The notes: a model not told the origin generated them from the letters alone. A stretch of 64,000 nucleotides of DNA from Maridesulfovibrio sp. (GCF_963666665.1 NZ_OY762999.1:3382001-3446000), one strand, 5' to 3'; shown: positions 35,490 through 43,880, numbered from the stretch's first letter. Numbers and translations: made by a program.

Positions 35490-36848
35490 CTATTTTTTAC
35501 AACCAAGAATAACGGGACAATTTCTCAAGACAATATATCCCAGAGTCCCGGCAACCACCGATGCCGCAAGAATACTGAACTTGGCATCAACAATATACGG
35601 TGACGAAGCATCCCAAGCAAGAGTGGTAATAAAAATGGACATGGTAAAACCTATCCCTGCAAGCAACGACGCTCCGACAAAATGTCCGGGAACAAGAGTC
35701 TTCGGCATTTCGGCAATCCCGCTCTTAACAGCTATCCAACTGGCAAAGCATATTCCTATGACCTTACCTACAATCAAGCCGAAGAATATACCGAAGCTTA
35801 CCGGGTGAAAGACATCAAGACCGCCTCCTTCACCGGTTAATTTAATGCCTGCATTGGCAAGGGCAAAGATCGGCATAATACCGAAAGCGACCCAATAGTG
35901 AAGGTTATGTTCAATCCTCTTGAGCGGAGGGCTGGCCATAAGTACATCCCTGTTCATATCTCCAAGAGCGGAAAGCATCTGCTTGTTGGAAAGGGTTACT
36001 TTATTTTTGTCACCCCCAATTTCATATTCCATAAGGTGGTTGCGCATGGACACCAGAAAATCTGTGCAGCAAATCCTTGTAGAAGCAGGAATAGTCATAG
36101 CAGCCAAAACTCCGGCCACAGTTGCATGTACTCCGCTTTTGAGAAAAGCCAGCCACATGAGGCAGCCGAAGAACAGATAAGGAAGAGGATGACGCACTCC
36201 TATACGGTTCAGCACAATCATACACATGAAAAAAAGCATACCAAGACCGATAATCCAAAGTGATATGCCCGAAGAATAAAAAATTGCGATTACAAGTATT
36301 GCGCCGATATCATCGACAATAGCTACTGCGGTAAGGAAGACCTTAAGGCTCAACGGAACACGGTCCCCTAACATGGAAAGAACACCCAAGGAAAAGGCGA
36401 TATCCGTAGCCATGGGAATTCCCCAGCCATCCGCAGAAGGAGTTCCCATATTGAAAAATGCATACACCAGTGCAGGAACAATCATCCCGCCAACAGCTGC
36501 AAAGATAGGTAATGAAGCCTGCCTGAAGGAATTGAGTTCACCTACCAGAATTTCGCGTTTGATCTCAAGGCCTACCAGAAAAAAGAACACAGCCATCAAG
36601 CCGTCATTGATCCAGAGGATAGCCGGCTTGGATAGAACAAACTTTCCAGCCCCTACAGTAAGAGGCATATTTTTGAATGCTTCATACAAATGCCCCCAAG
36701 GAGAGTTCGCCCAGATCAAAGCAACAATTGTTGCCATAATCAGAACCAATCCTCCAGAGGATTCAATCTTTACGAACTCATAAAAAGGCTGAAGCATTTT
36801 ATCAATTCTTGCCTCACTATCTCTGCTCACAACTTGTGCTTTGCTCAT
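35490..36848 (-). CDS. nhaA: Na+/H+ antiporter NhaA
   Basis: The 452-residue protein has about 12 transmembrane helices and the ion-binding pair Asp179-Asp180 in VAIVDDIGAI, equivalent to Asp163-Asp164 of E. coli NhaA, plus GWGIPMATDIAFSLG and FLVGLEIKRE. NhaA exports Na+ in exchange for protons and sets Na+ and pH homeostasis. It is longer than E. coli NhaA owing to a cytoplasmic loop around residues 245-300. AGGGAG lies 5 nt before the ATG. It is the first gene of a three-gene operon with a sensor kinase and HD-GYP regulator. Confidence 0.95.
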   Translation of the reverse strand: MSKAQVVSRDSEARIDKMLQPFYEFVKIESSGGLVLIMATIVALIWANSPWGHLYEAFKNMPLTVGAGKFVLSKPAILWINDGLMAVFFFLVGLEIKREILVGELNSFRQASLPIFAAVGGMIVPALVYAFFNMGTPSADGWGIPMATDIAFSLGVLSMLGDRVPLSLKVFLTAVAIVDDIGAILVIAIFYSSGISLWIIGLGMLFFMCMIVLNRIGVRHPLPYLFFGCLMWLAFLKSGVHATVAGVLAAMTIPASTRICCTDFLVSMRNHLMEYEIGGDKNKVTLSNKQMLSALGDMNRDVLMASPPLKRIEHNLHYWVAFGIMPIFALANAGIKLTGEGGGLDVFHPVSFGIFFGLIVGKVIGICFASWIAVKSGIAEMPKTLVPGHFVGASLLAGIGFTMSIFITTLAWDASSPYIVDAKFSILAASVVAGTLGYIVLRNCPVILGCKK

Positions 36849-36954
36849 GAGAACTCCCTGTATATTATTCAGACAAGCATCGTTAATAAAACCAGCAATA
36901 CCATAACAAGAATGTATGAGTATGGAAATTACTTAAAAGAAGATTATAAATGGA

Positions 36955-36990
36955 AAAAGCGGGCTTCAGTTACACTGAAACCCGCTTTAA
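36955..36990 (-). terminator. Terminator of the 129-residue unknown gene
   Basis: AAAGCGGG-TTCAGT and ACTGAA-CCCGCTTT (about 36956-36988) form a long stem with a single bulge. The minus-strand tail is TTCCATTT. It starts 18 bp past the stop codon. Confidence 0.85.
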
Positions 36991-37008
36991 ATTATATCAT
37001 CAGAAGTT

Positions 37009-37398
37009 TTACTGATTTGAATGGGCTTCCCTGATTCTGGCAGCAATATATTCCTTCGGCTCAGCATCATCTGCATCAAAGCAATGACCATCCTGTCCAA
37101 GAAGTCCACCCGGGACAAAATCACCAAGTTCATCGGGATCATTGATACAATCACCGAAAAAACAAACGGAAAGCCAGCGGTTTGCGGGATCATCATCAAT
37201 AACATCCACCATTGCGAAAAGAGGCCATTTATCCTGACATTTCTTTACTCCGCGCATGGAATAGGTAACTCCGGGACGGGCATGAAATTCAATCTCAGTG
37301 TTATCGAGAGATTCCAGAATCTGCTTGAATTCAACAAAAACATCTTTCACACCGGCAGGATCTTCGGTCCATTCAGAAATAAATTTTTCCAGTTCCAT
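37009..37398 (-). CDS. Small acidic cytosolic protein of unknown function
   Basis: I do not recognise a named family. The 129-residue protein has no signal peptide or membrane helix. It contains ESLDNTEIEFHARPGVTYSM, WPLFAMVDVIDDDPANRWLS and a tail PKEYIAARIREAHS, and a run of acidic residues. The ATG has AGGAG 9 nt upstream. It is a single gene with its own terminator, divergent from fur, so co-regulation with fur is possible. Confidence 0.85.
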   Translation of the reverse strand: MELEKFISEWTEDPAGVKDVFVEFKQILESLDNTEIEFHARPGVTYSMRGVKKCQDKWPLFAMVDVIDDDPANRWLSVCFFGDCINDPDELGDFVPGGLLGQDGHCFDADDAEPKEYIAARIREAHSNQ

Positions 37399-37622
37399 TT
37401 TGCAAAACTCCTAGGTTGAATATTATCAATCCCCGCAAAGGGTGAAACGAAAATATCCTGAAAATTGTAATAATTTTGAATCAAGACATCATTTCGTCAC
37501 TTTTTTGCGATATTCATACTCCTAGGAATAAATATGGGCAATGATCAATTGACATCGCTCTTCAATTCAATGTAAGTGAACTGTATTCTCAAGGTAATCA
37601 TAAATTTTTTGGATACAGTTTA

Positions 37623-38063
37623 ATGAAATCAGCACAGGATATATTTACAGAATATCTGACCCGTCAGAGACTTAAAATGACCCCCCAGCGCAGGACAATT
37701 CTGCAAGTGTTCCTTGCTGAGGAAGGTCATATATCTTCAGAAGAACTGTACAACCTTGTCCGTACAGAAGACTCCTCAATCGGACAGGCCACTGTTTACC
37801 GTACCCTTAAACTGCTTGCTGATTCCGGCATTGCCAAATCCGTCGATTTCAACGATGGAGTGATCCGCTATGAGCATAAATACGGTCATGAGCATCATGA
37901 CCATCTTGTGTGCGAACGTTGCGGTAAGACAATCGAAGCAGTGGATAACGAAATCGAACATCTACAGGAAGAACTCGCCAGAAAATATGGCTTTGAACTT
38001 ACCCATCATGAGATGTATCTTTTCGGCGTCTGCAAGGAGTGCCAGGGAAAAAGCGAGAAATAA
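37623..38063 (+). CDS. fur: Fur-family metal-responsive regulator
   Basis: The 146-residue protein has the Fur winged helix (MTPQRRTILQVFL, GQATVYRTLKLLADSG) and metal-binding dimerisation domain (HEHHDHLVCERCGKTIE, HHEMYLFGVCKECQ) with both Cys-x2-Cys pairs of the structural zinc site and the His-rich sensing site. It is probably an iron-type Fur rather than Zur or PerR, but the specificity is inferred. The 200-bp region upstream, shared with the divergent acidic protein, contains a TTGACA element at 37550. I did not see a good Fur box. Confidence 0.93.
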   Translation: MKSAQDIFTEYLTRQRLKMTPQRRTILQVFLAEEGHISSEELYNLVRTEDSSIGQATVYRTLKLLADSGIAKSVDFNDGVIRYEHKYGHEHHDHLVCERCGKTIEAVDNEIEHLQEELARKYGFELTHHEMYLFGVCKECQGKSEK

Positions 38064-38087
38064 CGCAAATATTTCCTTACACACACT

Positions 38088-38124
38088 TAAAAGCGCCGCC
38101 TGATCTCAGACGGCGCTTTTTTTT
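38088..38124 (+). terminator. Terminator of fur
   Basis: AAAAGCGCCG (38089-38098) and CGGCGCTTTT (38111-38120) form a 10-bp stem followed by an uninterrupted T tract. It lies 25 bp after the fur stop codon. Confidence 0.95.
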
Positions 38125-38222
38125 GCTCACAGGGAAAATTTAATAAAAGGCAATAGGCGGGATTAATATCCCTTTTCATCTAATTACATGAGGCTGCAAG
38201 GCCCCGCTAAACAGAGGATTTT

Positions 38223-38597
38223 ATGATCAAGCCCGACTTTGAAAAAATGAACGGTCTGGTGCCGGCCATCGCACAGGATGCTGAAACAGGCGAAGTCCTG
38301 ATGATGGCTTACATGAATGAAGAAGCATGGAATAAGACGCTTGAAACAGGTGATGCCCATTACTGGAGCAGAAGCCGTAACACCCTCTGGCATAAAGGCG
38401 GAACATCCGGTCATGTGCAAAAAATCAAATCCATCAAGATTGATTGTGATGAGGACACACTCATTTTGCTCGTTGATCAGATCGGCGGCGCAGCCTGTCA
38501 TAAAGGATACAGAAGCTGTTTTTATCGTGAACTTAAGGATGGCGAAGTAATAGAATGTTCGCCCATGGTTTTTGACCCCAAGGAGGTATACAAATAA
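38223..38597 (+). CDS. hisI: Phosphoribosyl-AMP cyclohydrolase
   Basis: HisI opens the adenine ring of phosphoribosyl-AMP in step three of histidine synthesis. The 124-residue protein shows AYMNEEAWNKTLETGDAHYW, SRSRNTLWHKGGTSG, IKIDCDEDTLILLVDQ and AACHKGYRSCF, which hold the zinc-binding Cys and Mg-binding Asp residues. It is the stand-alone form, without a HisE domain. A leader AGAGGA precedes the ATG. The stop codon TAA shares its last base with the hisG ATG (TAATG). Confidence 0.95.
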   Translation: MIKPDFEKMNGLVPAIAQDAETGEVLMMAYMNEEAWNKTLETGDAHYWSRSRNTLWHKGGTSGHVQKIKSIKIDCDEDTLILLVDQIGGAACHKGYRSCFYRELKDGEVIECSPMVFDPKEVYK

Positions 38598-39472
38598 TGT
38601 CCAATCAACTTAAAATCGGACTGCCCAAAGGTTCCCTGCAGGATTCAACAATCAAACTCTTTGCCAAGTCCGGCTGGAAAATAAACCTGCACCACAGAAA
38701 CTATTTCCCTGACGTAAACGATGAAGAGCTGAATATATCCATGTGCCGTGTGCAGGAAATTTCCCGTTACATTGAAGATGGAATTCTGGATTGCGGACTT
38801 GCCGGAAGGGACTGGGTTCTTGAAAACAAATCCGACGTTCTTGAAATTTCAAGCCTCGTTTATTCAAAAGTAAGCAACCGCCCTGCCCGTTGGATTCTGG
38901 CTGTAGCCGGAGACTCCCCTTACAAAACCCCCGAAGATCTTGCCGGTAAAAAAATTGCCACCGAACTTCTCGGAGCCACCAAGGAATATTTTGAATCCAA
39001 AAACATCGATGTAGATGTTTTCTACTCCTGGGGTGCCACTGAAGCAAAAGTTGTTGAAGGTCTCTGCGACGCCATTGTGGAAGTTACTGAAACAGGCACT
39101 ACCATCAAGGCTCACGGACTGCGTGTAATTGACGAAGTCATGTCCACCAACACAGTCTTTATCGTCAACAAAGACGCATGGAATGATCCCTGGAAACGCA
39201 AGAAGATCGAAAACATCAACCTGCTGCTCCAGGGCGCGCTGCGGGCTGAAAAAATGGTCGGCCTGAAAATGAACATGCCAAAGGCTTCACTTGAGCAAGC
39301 CATGAAGGTCATGCCGAGCCTTAACTCCCCTACTGTATCCGACCTTTCAGATCCCGATTGGGTATCAGTTGAAATCATGGTCGAAGAAGTTGTTGTTCGC
39401 GAACTCATCCCCGAACTCATCGATATGGGTGCGGAAGGTATCATCGAGTACCCGCTGAATAAAGTTATTTAA
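38597..39472 (+). CDS. hisG: ATP phosphoribosyltransferase (long form)
   Basis: HisG condenses ATP with PRPP, the first committed step of histidine synthesis. At 291 residues it is the long form, with a C-terminal ACT-like regulatory domain (EQAMKVMPSLNSPTVSDLS onward) for feedback by histidine, and so needs no HisZ. Catalytic-domain motifs: KIGLPKGSLQDSTIKLF, GILDCGLAGRDWVLE and EVTETGTTIKAHG. It is coupled to hisI and ends at an 18-bp-stem terminator. Confidence 0.95.
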   Translation: MSNQLKIGLPKGSLQDSTIKLFAKSGWKINLHHRNYFPDVNDEELNISMCRVQEISRYIEDGILDCGLAGRDWVLENKSDVLEISSLVYSKVSNRPARWILAVAGDSPYKTPEDLAGKKIATELLGATKEYFESKNIDVDVFYSWGATEAKVVEGLCDAIVEVTETGTTIKAHGLRVIDEVMSTNTVFIVNKDAWNDPWKRKKIENINLLLQGALRAEKMVGLKMNMPKASLEQAMKVMPSLNSPTVSDLSDPDWVSVEIMVEEVVVRELIPELIDMGAEGIIEYPLNKVI

Positions 39473-39521
39473 TGCAAAGTCAGGGTGGTGGAAAATTACA
39501 CCACCCTGACTTTGCATTTTT
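39473..39521 (+). terminator. Very strong terminator after hisG
   Basis: A perfect 18-bp stem, TGCAAAGTCAGGGTGGTG (39473-39490) with its complement (39499-39516), is followed by TTTTT. It starts immediately after the hisG stop codon. Confidence 0.95.
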
Positions 39522-39548
39522 CAGAAAGACGATTTAAATAGTCTTCTC

Positions 39549-39704
39549 ATGTTCAAACTTCTTATCTTCATAGCAATCCTGATCCTGATCTTCGGGTACC
39601 GCAAAAAGCAAAAAGTCAAAGGCGGCATCAATATCAATACCATTCTCATGGCCGCACTGGTGGTACTTTTCATCATTTCTTTGCTTACAAGGTTTCAAAA
39701 CTGA
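39549..39704 (+). CDS. Small two-helix membrane protein (51 residues)
   Basis: This short frame starts MFKLLIFIAILILIFGYRKK, continues with a basic linker (QKVKGGININ) and a second hydrophobic stretch (TILMAALVVLFIISLL), and ends TRFQN. It looks like two membrane helices joined by a positive, inside loop. The start ATG has no good Shine-Dalgarno sequence, and it lies 32 bp after the hisG terminator, so I am unsure it is translated. The strongly patterned hydrophobicity argues against chance. Confidence 0.5.
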   Translation: MFKLLIFIAILILIFGYRKKQKVKGGININTILMAALVVLFIISLLTRFQN

Positions 39705-39811
39705 CAATCTTCATAAAAACCTATCGATAACTTAAAACAATAAATATTACTCATAAATAAGAAGTAAAAAGTTATCTAGAAAACATCGTACATATGATTT
39801 AAATAATAATA

Positions 39812-39841
39812 TTGTCATTAAATTGCAAGGATGCCTATCCT
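39812..39841 (+). promoter_or_regulatory. Sigma-70-type promoter for the candidate small RNA
   Basis: TTGTCA (39812-39817) and TATCCT (39836-39841) are spaced by 18 bp. The -35 box has five of six consensus bases and the -10 four of six. A start at about 39843-39848 would place the RNA hairpins directly at its 5' end. Confidence 0.5.
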
Positions 39842-39842
39842 G

Positions 39843-39953
39843 AGACCTGTCAGGAATAAACACTCCACCTACGATTCCTGAATCAGGTTATCTCATGACC
39901 TTTGTTGCTTAGAACGGCTGCTTTTACCATGACTGCAGCCGTTCTATTTTTTT
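39843..39953 (+). ncRNA. Candidate small regulatory RNA, about 110 nt
   Basis: No ORF explains this stretch. From the 5' end the RNA would form a hairpin: GAGA-CCTG-TC-AGGAAT pairs with ATTCCT-GAAT-CAGG-TTA-TCTC around a loop containing ACTCCACC, a pyrimidine-rich sequence complementary to Shine-Dalgarno GGAGU/GGUGG. After a short single-stranded piece (ATGACCTTTGTTGCTT) comes a rho-independent terminator, AGAACGGCTGC (39911-39921) with GCAGCCGTTCT (39935-39945) and a T7 tract. A promoter lies in the right place upstream. No protein gene ends at this terminator. I cannot assign it to a known RNA family. Confidence 0.6.
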
Positions 39954-39980
39954 ACCTTGTTGACCTCACCGACGATTAAA

Positions 39981-40017
39981 GTTATCGATAACTAAATCTG
40001 GTTATTATCAACCAGAT
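39981..40017. promoter_or_regulatory. Two palindromes upstream of HTH/coiled-coil gene
   Basis: GTTATCGATAAC (39981-39992) is a perfect 12-bp palindrome. Four bases later the arms ATCTGGTT and AACCAGAT (39996-40017) form a second 8-bp inverted repeat. Both are in the promoter region of the gene at 40105. A related TATCGATAACTT lies at 39723-39734, so the small RNA gene is framed by similar sites. These are candidate operators. Confidence 0.45.
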
Positions 40018-40104
40018 ATATTGAAATTATTTTCTGACGATTCAGCAAATAAACTTTGATCTGAGAACTTGCAGATCAGTAAAAATTATACAGGACAACT
40101 TAAA

Positions 40105-41055
40105 ATGACTGCCGAGACATTCACCCACCGGGAACTTTCCTCCATAACCGGAGTTTCAGTCACCACTATCAAAAGTTATCGTAAAAAATTTCCTGAATTC
40201 TTTTTCATTGTCGGGCACGGCAAGCCGCTACGCTTCAGAAAAGGAGCAGACAAACTCAGTCTGCGTATCCGTGACCTCTTTAATAAAAATCTATCGGTAA
40301 AGCAGATTAGAGATAAACTTTTAACAGAATTTGAGTCTGTTAAAGAAAATCAACAGTTATCGGAAACAAAAGAAGAATCACAAATCAACAGCGCTGAATT
40401 TGAAAAGCTGGCAAAAACAACCGCTCAGATGATGAACGGACTTGCTGCACTTGTTACTGCACAGGCCAAGGCTGAGCAGCGTCTTGCCCGCATGGAAAAA
40501 TTATTGAAAGAACTTGTGCAGACCCAGTCGGAGTCTCCGGCAGGAACAAATGAACTGCTGCAGGAAATTAAGGATATTCTGGCCAGTTCCGGAGGGCTGC
40601 AACAGCCGGAAAGAATCACAGCGAAAAAAGTTGTGACCATCAAAAAAGATAACGGTCAGGATGAATCTTATTCATTTGATACTGACACCTCAGTAATTGA
40701 ACCGGATGTTGAATTTCTTGGCCTCCCGGTGGTCATCCACTCCGACAGCGGTGAATTCCTCGGCCTCCCCGGCAAACCGGGTCATCCTTTCACTTTGCAG
40801 GAACTGGTTTATCTGGTCAGTAGCCGTAAAGTCGAAGGAGCTTCCAAAGTCTGGCATAAAGAAGGCAGGGATTGGGTACTGGCGGTTAAATCACCTGAAG
40901 GGCCTCTCTACGAGCTCCATTTCAGTATGACCAAAACCCCCAAGGGAAACATTGTATCTTTCTTCAACAGGCTGGATATTAATTCTGAATCCCGCAACCA
41001 TGCTGACATACTTGCTTTCTTCAAGGAAGTGCGGGACTTGATTGATTCAATCTGA
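40105..41055 (+). CDS. MerR-like HTH and coiled-coil protein with C-terminal domain
   Basis: The 316-residue protein starts with an HTH domain (TAETFTHRELSSITGVSVTT, then KSYRKKFPEFF, and a wing ending SVKQIRDKLL), a coiled-coil stretch (about residues 95-165) and a C-terminal domain of about 120 residues (VEFLGLPVVIHSDSGEFLG, ASKVWHKEGRDWVLAVKSPE, VSFFNRLDINSES). The N-terminal half is built like the protein at 4387-5064. I do not recognise the C-terminal domain. I chose ATG 40105, preceded by AGGA, over a TTG at 40069. Confidence 0.85.
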   Translation: MTAETFTHRELSSITGVSVTTIKSYRKKFPEFFFIVGHGKPLRFRKGADKLSLRIRDLFNKNLSVKQIRDKLLTEFESVKENQQLSETKEESQINSAEFEKLAKTTAQMMNGLAALVTAQAKAEQRLARMEKLLKELVQTQSESPAGTNELLQEIKDILASSGGLQQPERITAKKVVTIKKDNGQDESYSFDTDTSVIEPDVEFLGLPVVIHSDSGEFLGLPGKPGHPFTLQELVYLVSSRKVEGASKVWHKEGRDWVLAVKSPEGPLYELHFSMTKTPKGNIVSFFNRLDINSESRNHADILAFFKEVRDLIDSI

Positions 41056-41243
41056 TTTCTGGAAAATTGTGCGGATACCGTTTGCAAAAAGAAACCATAA
41101 TCAGCTATTATCAGCTTGATATCAAATAATTCTGCGCAATTATACTTAACAATATCAACAAACTACCCTTAAATATCAGTGTAAATTACATACACGGCTT
41201 ATCGGGGTGTTTCTAAAACTTCTTTTTCAAGGAGGAAACTACT

Positions 41244-42587
41244 ATGGCTGCGCCAATCTTTAATTGTAAAAACGCCGACGACGTTCTGAAGGCTGTACGT
41301 GACTACAATATCAGCTTCGTACAGTTCTGGTTTGTAGACATTCTCGGAACGCTCAAAAGTTTTCAGATAACTCCGAAGGAACTTGAAGCTTCCTTTGAGG
41401 AAGGTATGGGCTTTGACGGATCTTCAATTCTCGGTTTTACCCGTATTGAAGAATCAGACATGATCGCTATCCCAGATCCCACCACCTTTCAGCTTTGCTC
41501 ATGGCGTCCAACTGAACGCCCCGTTGCCCGCATGTTCTGCGACATTCAGAATCCTGACGGCACCCCTTACGAGGGTGACAGCCGCTGGGTACTTAAAAGG
41601 ACCCTCGATAAGGCAGCAGAACGCGGATACACATACTACGTAGGTCCCGAACTAGAATTTTTCCTCTTTCAGGACGAAAAAGGAACCAAAATCATCGACC
41701 GTGGCGGCTACTTTGACGCTCCGCCGCTTGATCTCGGCAACGATGTACGCCGCGACATTATCTTCTCCCTTGAGCAGATGGGTTATGATGTAGAATACAG
41801 CCACCACGAGGTTGCTCCAAGCCAGCACGAAATCGACCTGCGCTATGCAGAAGGCATGCGTATGGCTGATACTGCCATGACTTACCGGGTTATCGTCAAA
41901 GAAGTGGCCCGTAAACATGGTATTTACGCCACTTTCATGCCCAAACCAATCTTCGGTGAGAACGGTTCCGGCATGCACGTGCACCAGTCCCTTTTTAAAA
42001 ACGGCCGCAACGTCTTTTTCGACGCCAACGATGAGTATCATCTTAGCCCGGAAGGCAAGAGCTACATTGCCGGTATCCTCAAGCATGCACCGGAAATGAC
42101 CTGCGTTACCAACCAGTGGGTAAACTCTTATAAACGTCTGGTTCCCGGTTATGAGGCTCCTGTTTACGTTTCATGGGCCCGTAAGAACCGCTCTACTCTG
42201 GTCAGGGTCCCCATGTATAAACCGGGCAAGGAAAACGCAACAAGAATGGAATTGCGCTGTCCTGACCCGGCTGCCAACCCCTACCTCTGCTTTGCAGTAA
42301 TGCTGCAGGCCGGACTTAAGGGAATTGACGAGGCCTACGAATTACCGGCACCTATCGAAGAAAACGTCTTCGCCATGGATGCTCCGACTCTGGCTGAGCA
42401 CGGTATCACCGCCCTTCCCGGTAACCTCTATGAAGCAGCTGTAGCCATGAAGAACAGTGAAGTTATCAAGGAATGCCTTGGTGAGCATATCCACAGCAAC
42501 CTCTACATGAACAAGATTAAGGAATGGGATCACTACCGCACTCAGGTGACTGAGTATGAACTCTCAACCTATTTACCTGTACTTTAA
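41244..42587 (+). CDS. glnA: Glutamine synthetase, type I (alpha-like)
   Basis: The enzyme makes glutamine from glutamate, ammonia and ATP. The 447-residue length and the lack of the long C-terminal insertion indicate the GSI-alpha group. Motifs: FDGSSILGF, GPELEFFLF, the ATP-site AEGMRMADTAMTYR and KPIFGENGSGMHVHQSL, VNSYKRLVPGYEAPVYVSWA and MELRCPDPAANPYLCF. The adenylylation-loop tyrosine context of GSI-beta is absent, so control is probably by feedback and transcription. AAGGAGG lies 9 nt before the ATG. The 188-bp leader has an ATCAGCT direct repeat and a short ATAATT/AATTAT dyad. Confidence 0.95.
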   Translation: MAAPIFNCKNADDVLKAVRDYNISFVQFWFVDILGTLKSFQITPKELEASFEEGMGFDGSSILGFTRIEESDMIAIPDPTTFQLCSWRPTERPVARMFCDIQNPDGTPYEGDSRWVLKRTLDKAAERGYTYYVGPELEFFLFQDEKGTKIIDRGGYFDAPPLDLGNDVRRDIIFSLEQMGYDVEYSHHEVAPSQHEIDLRYAEGMRMADTAMTYRVIVKEVARKHGIYATFMPKPIFGENGSGMHVHQSLFKNGRNVFFDANDEYHLSPEGKSYIAGILKHAPEMTCVTNQWVNSYKRLVPGYEAPVYVSWARKNRSTLVRVPMYKPGKENATRMELRCPDPAANPYLCFAVMLQAGLKGIDEAYELPAPIEENVFAMDAPTLAEHGITALPGNLYEAAVAMKNSEVIKECLGEHIHSNLYMNKIKEWDHYRTQVTEYELSTYLPVL

Positions 42588-42594
42588 ATATTAA

Positions 42595-42636
42595 AAGTAA
42601 GCCCGGTTCAAGTATGAACCGGGCTTACTTATTTAG
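42595..42636 (+). terminator. Terminator of glnA
   Basis: A perfect 16-bp stem, AAGTAAGCCCGGTTCA (42595-42610) with its complement (42615-42630), has an AGTA loop. The downstream tract ATTTAG is weak. It lies 7 bp past the stop codon. Confidence 0.85.
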
Positions 42637-42699
42637 TGCTTCCAGCGACACTTCAAAAATTTTCAATACGCTTCGCGTCTTCATCAGGGCAAATACATC

Positions 42700-43803
42700 A
42701 TGGCTGAAATTTCATCACTTAATGAACAGTACAAATTAGATTCTCTCGGTCTGCTTCCTAATTTCTGTTTGCAGGAAATTTTCAACCGCGAAATCAACAA
42801 CGCCACTGCGGCCAAAATTATAATCCTCCTTTCGGAAGATACTCGTCGAAAGGTATTGGAAAACTTTAATATGGTCCGATCTGCAAGGATCAATAAGATA
42901 ATTAATAATTTTGAAAACGGAGAACTGGATATCCCCTTCTCTCGTTTTGAAAAAACTTGCGAAGATCTCATGGACCGAGTTCAGGAACTCAAGGAAGACG
43001 GCAAAATTCAAGTCCCCACAATAAGTCTTGATGAATCCATATTTGACACTTCCGGAGAATTAGCCACCTTCTCGGATAATCTTCCGCGATTTAATTTTTA
43101 TCATAATGATATTCATGACTTAATTTCATGGTGGAATCTAGCTGCCAAAAATATCAAGTATCTTTTCGGCCAAAAAGCAGAAGCTGAAAATATCGTAATG
43201 AATAGACTGGAAGATAATTTCAGCGCCAAAATTTTTGCCTATGCCATCGATGATCTTCGTAAAAATGAATTCACAGAAAAGGCCAATAAGCTGCGCAAAT
43301 CAACTTTTCGTGAATACGAATTGCTCCTTAACCTGATTGAAGAATTCCTGCTGGAACTGCTGGATAAAAAGAATGACCGTGATTTCGCTGCAAGACTGGC
43401 TGATAATTTTCCTGAAGATAATTCAATGCAGGATAAACTACTTAAGAACGGTCCTCTTCTGCTCATCCCTGCAATCAAAGATGAGCTCCCGGCTGAAGAT
43501 ATCGCAATGAGTCTTTTTAAGCTCAAGCTGATTCATGATGAGTTTGGTATACATGGGATCGAAAAACTCATACGCACATCAAACATATACTATTTCACAA
43601 AAGGATTATCGATAAGTTCAGCAAAAATGGATCCTGAATACGCTAATAAAATTATTAAGGAACGTAAAAAATCAATACTTAATGAATTTGGAATCAAGCT
43701 GAAAATGATCATTGATGCTGCCACCTGCATCAGGGAAAATACAAGTACCTACATCATGCTGGAATTGATGAGCAGTTACACTGTTTATGACTTTGAAGAG
43801 TAG
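42700..43803 (+). CDS. All-helical protein of unknown function, FliG-like in its N-terminus
   Basis: I do not recognise a named family. The 367-residue protein is nearly all helix, with no membrane segment or signal peptide. Residues about 20-65 (LPNFCLQEIFNREINNATAA, KIIILLSEDTRRKVLENF) resemble the armadillo-like helical repeats of FliG, in which a Leu-x-x-Glu-Ile and a 'LxxxSExxRxKxLxN' pattern recur. Later parts have no match I can see. It is a single gene after glnA; low AT-bias contrast gives no sign of recent transfer. A link to the flagellar motor is a guess. Confidence 0.8.
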   Translation: MAEISSLNEQYKLDSLGLLPNFCLQEIFNREINNATAAKIIILLSEDTRRKVLENFNMVRSARINKIINNFENGELDIPFSRFEKTCEDLMDRVQELKEDGKIQVPTISLDESIFDTSGELATFSDNLPRFNFYHNDIHDLISWWNLAAKNIKYLFGQKAEAENIVMNRLEDNFSAKIFAYAIDDLRKNEFTEKANKLRKSTFREYELLLNLIEEFLLELLDKKNDRDFAARLADNFPEDNSMQDKLLKNGPLLLIPAIKDELPAEDIAMSLFKLKLIHDEFGIHGIEKLIRTSNIYYFTKGLSISSAKMDPEYANKIIKERKKSILNEFGIKLKMIIDAATCIRENTSTYIMLELMSSYTVYDFEE

Positions 43804-43880
43804 TAAAAGATTGATTAGGTTTCGGCTGGTTTATTGCTAAGGGATTATAATTTAAACGATTAGACAACTCTTTGGAAAGA

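Noticed and set aside
37534..37575. 13-codon ORF in the fur leader (MGNDQLTSLFNSM)
   Set aside because: AGGA precedes it, but it is too short to judge, and no regulatory codon run or attenuator hairpin follows.
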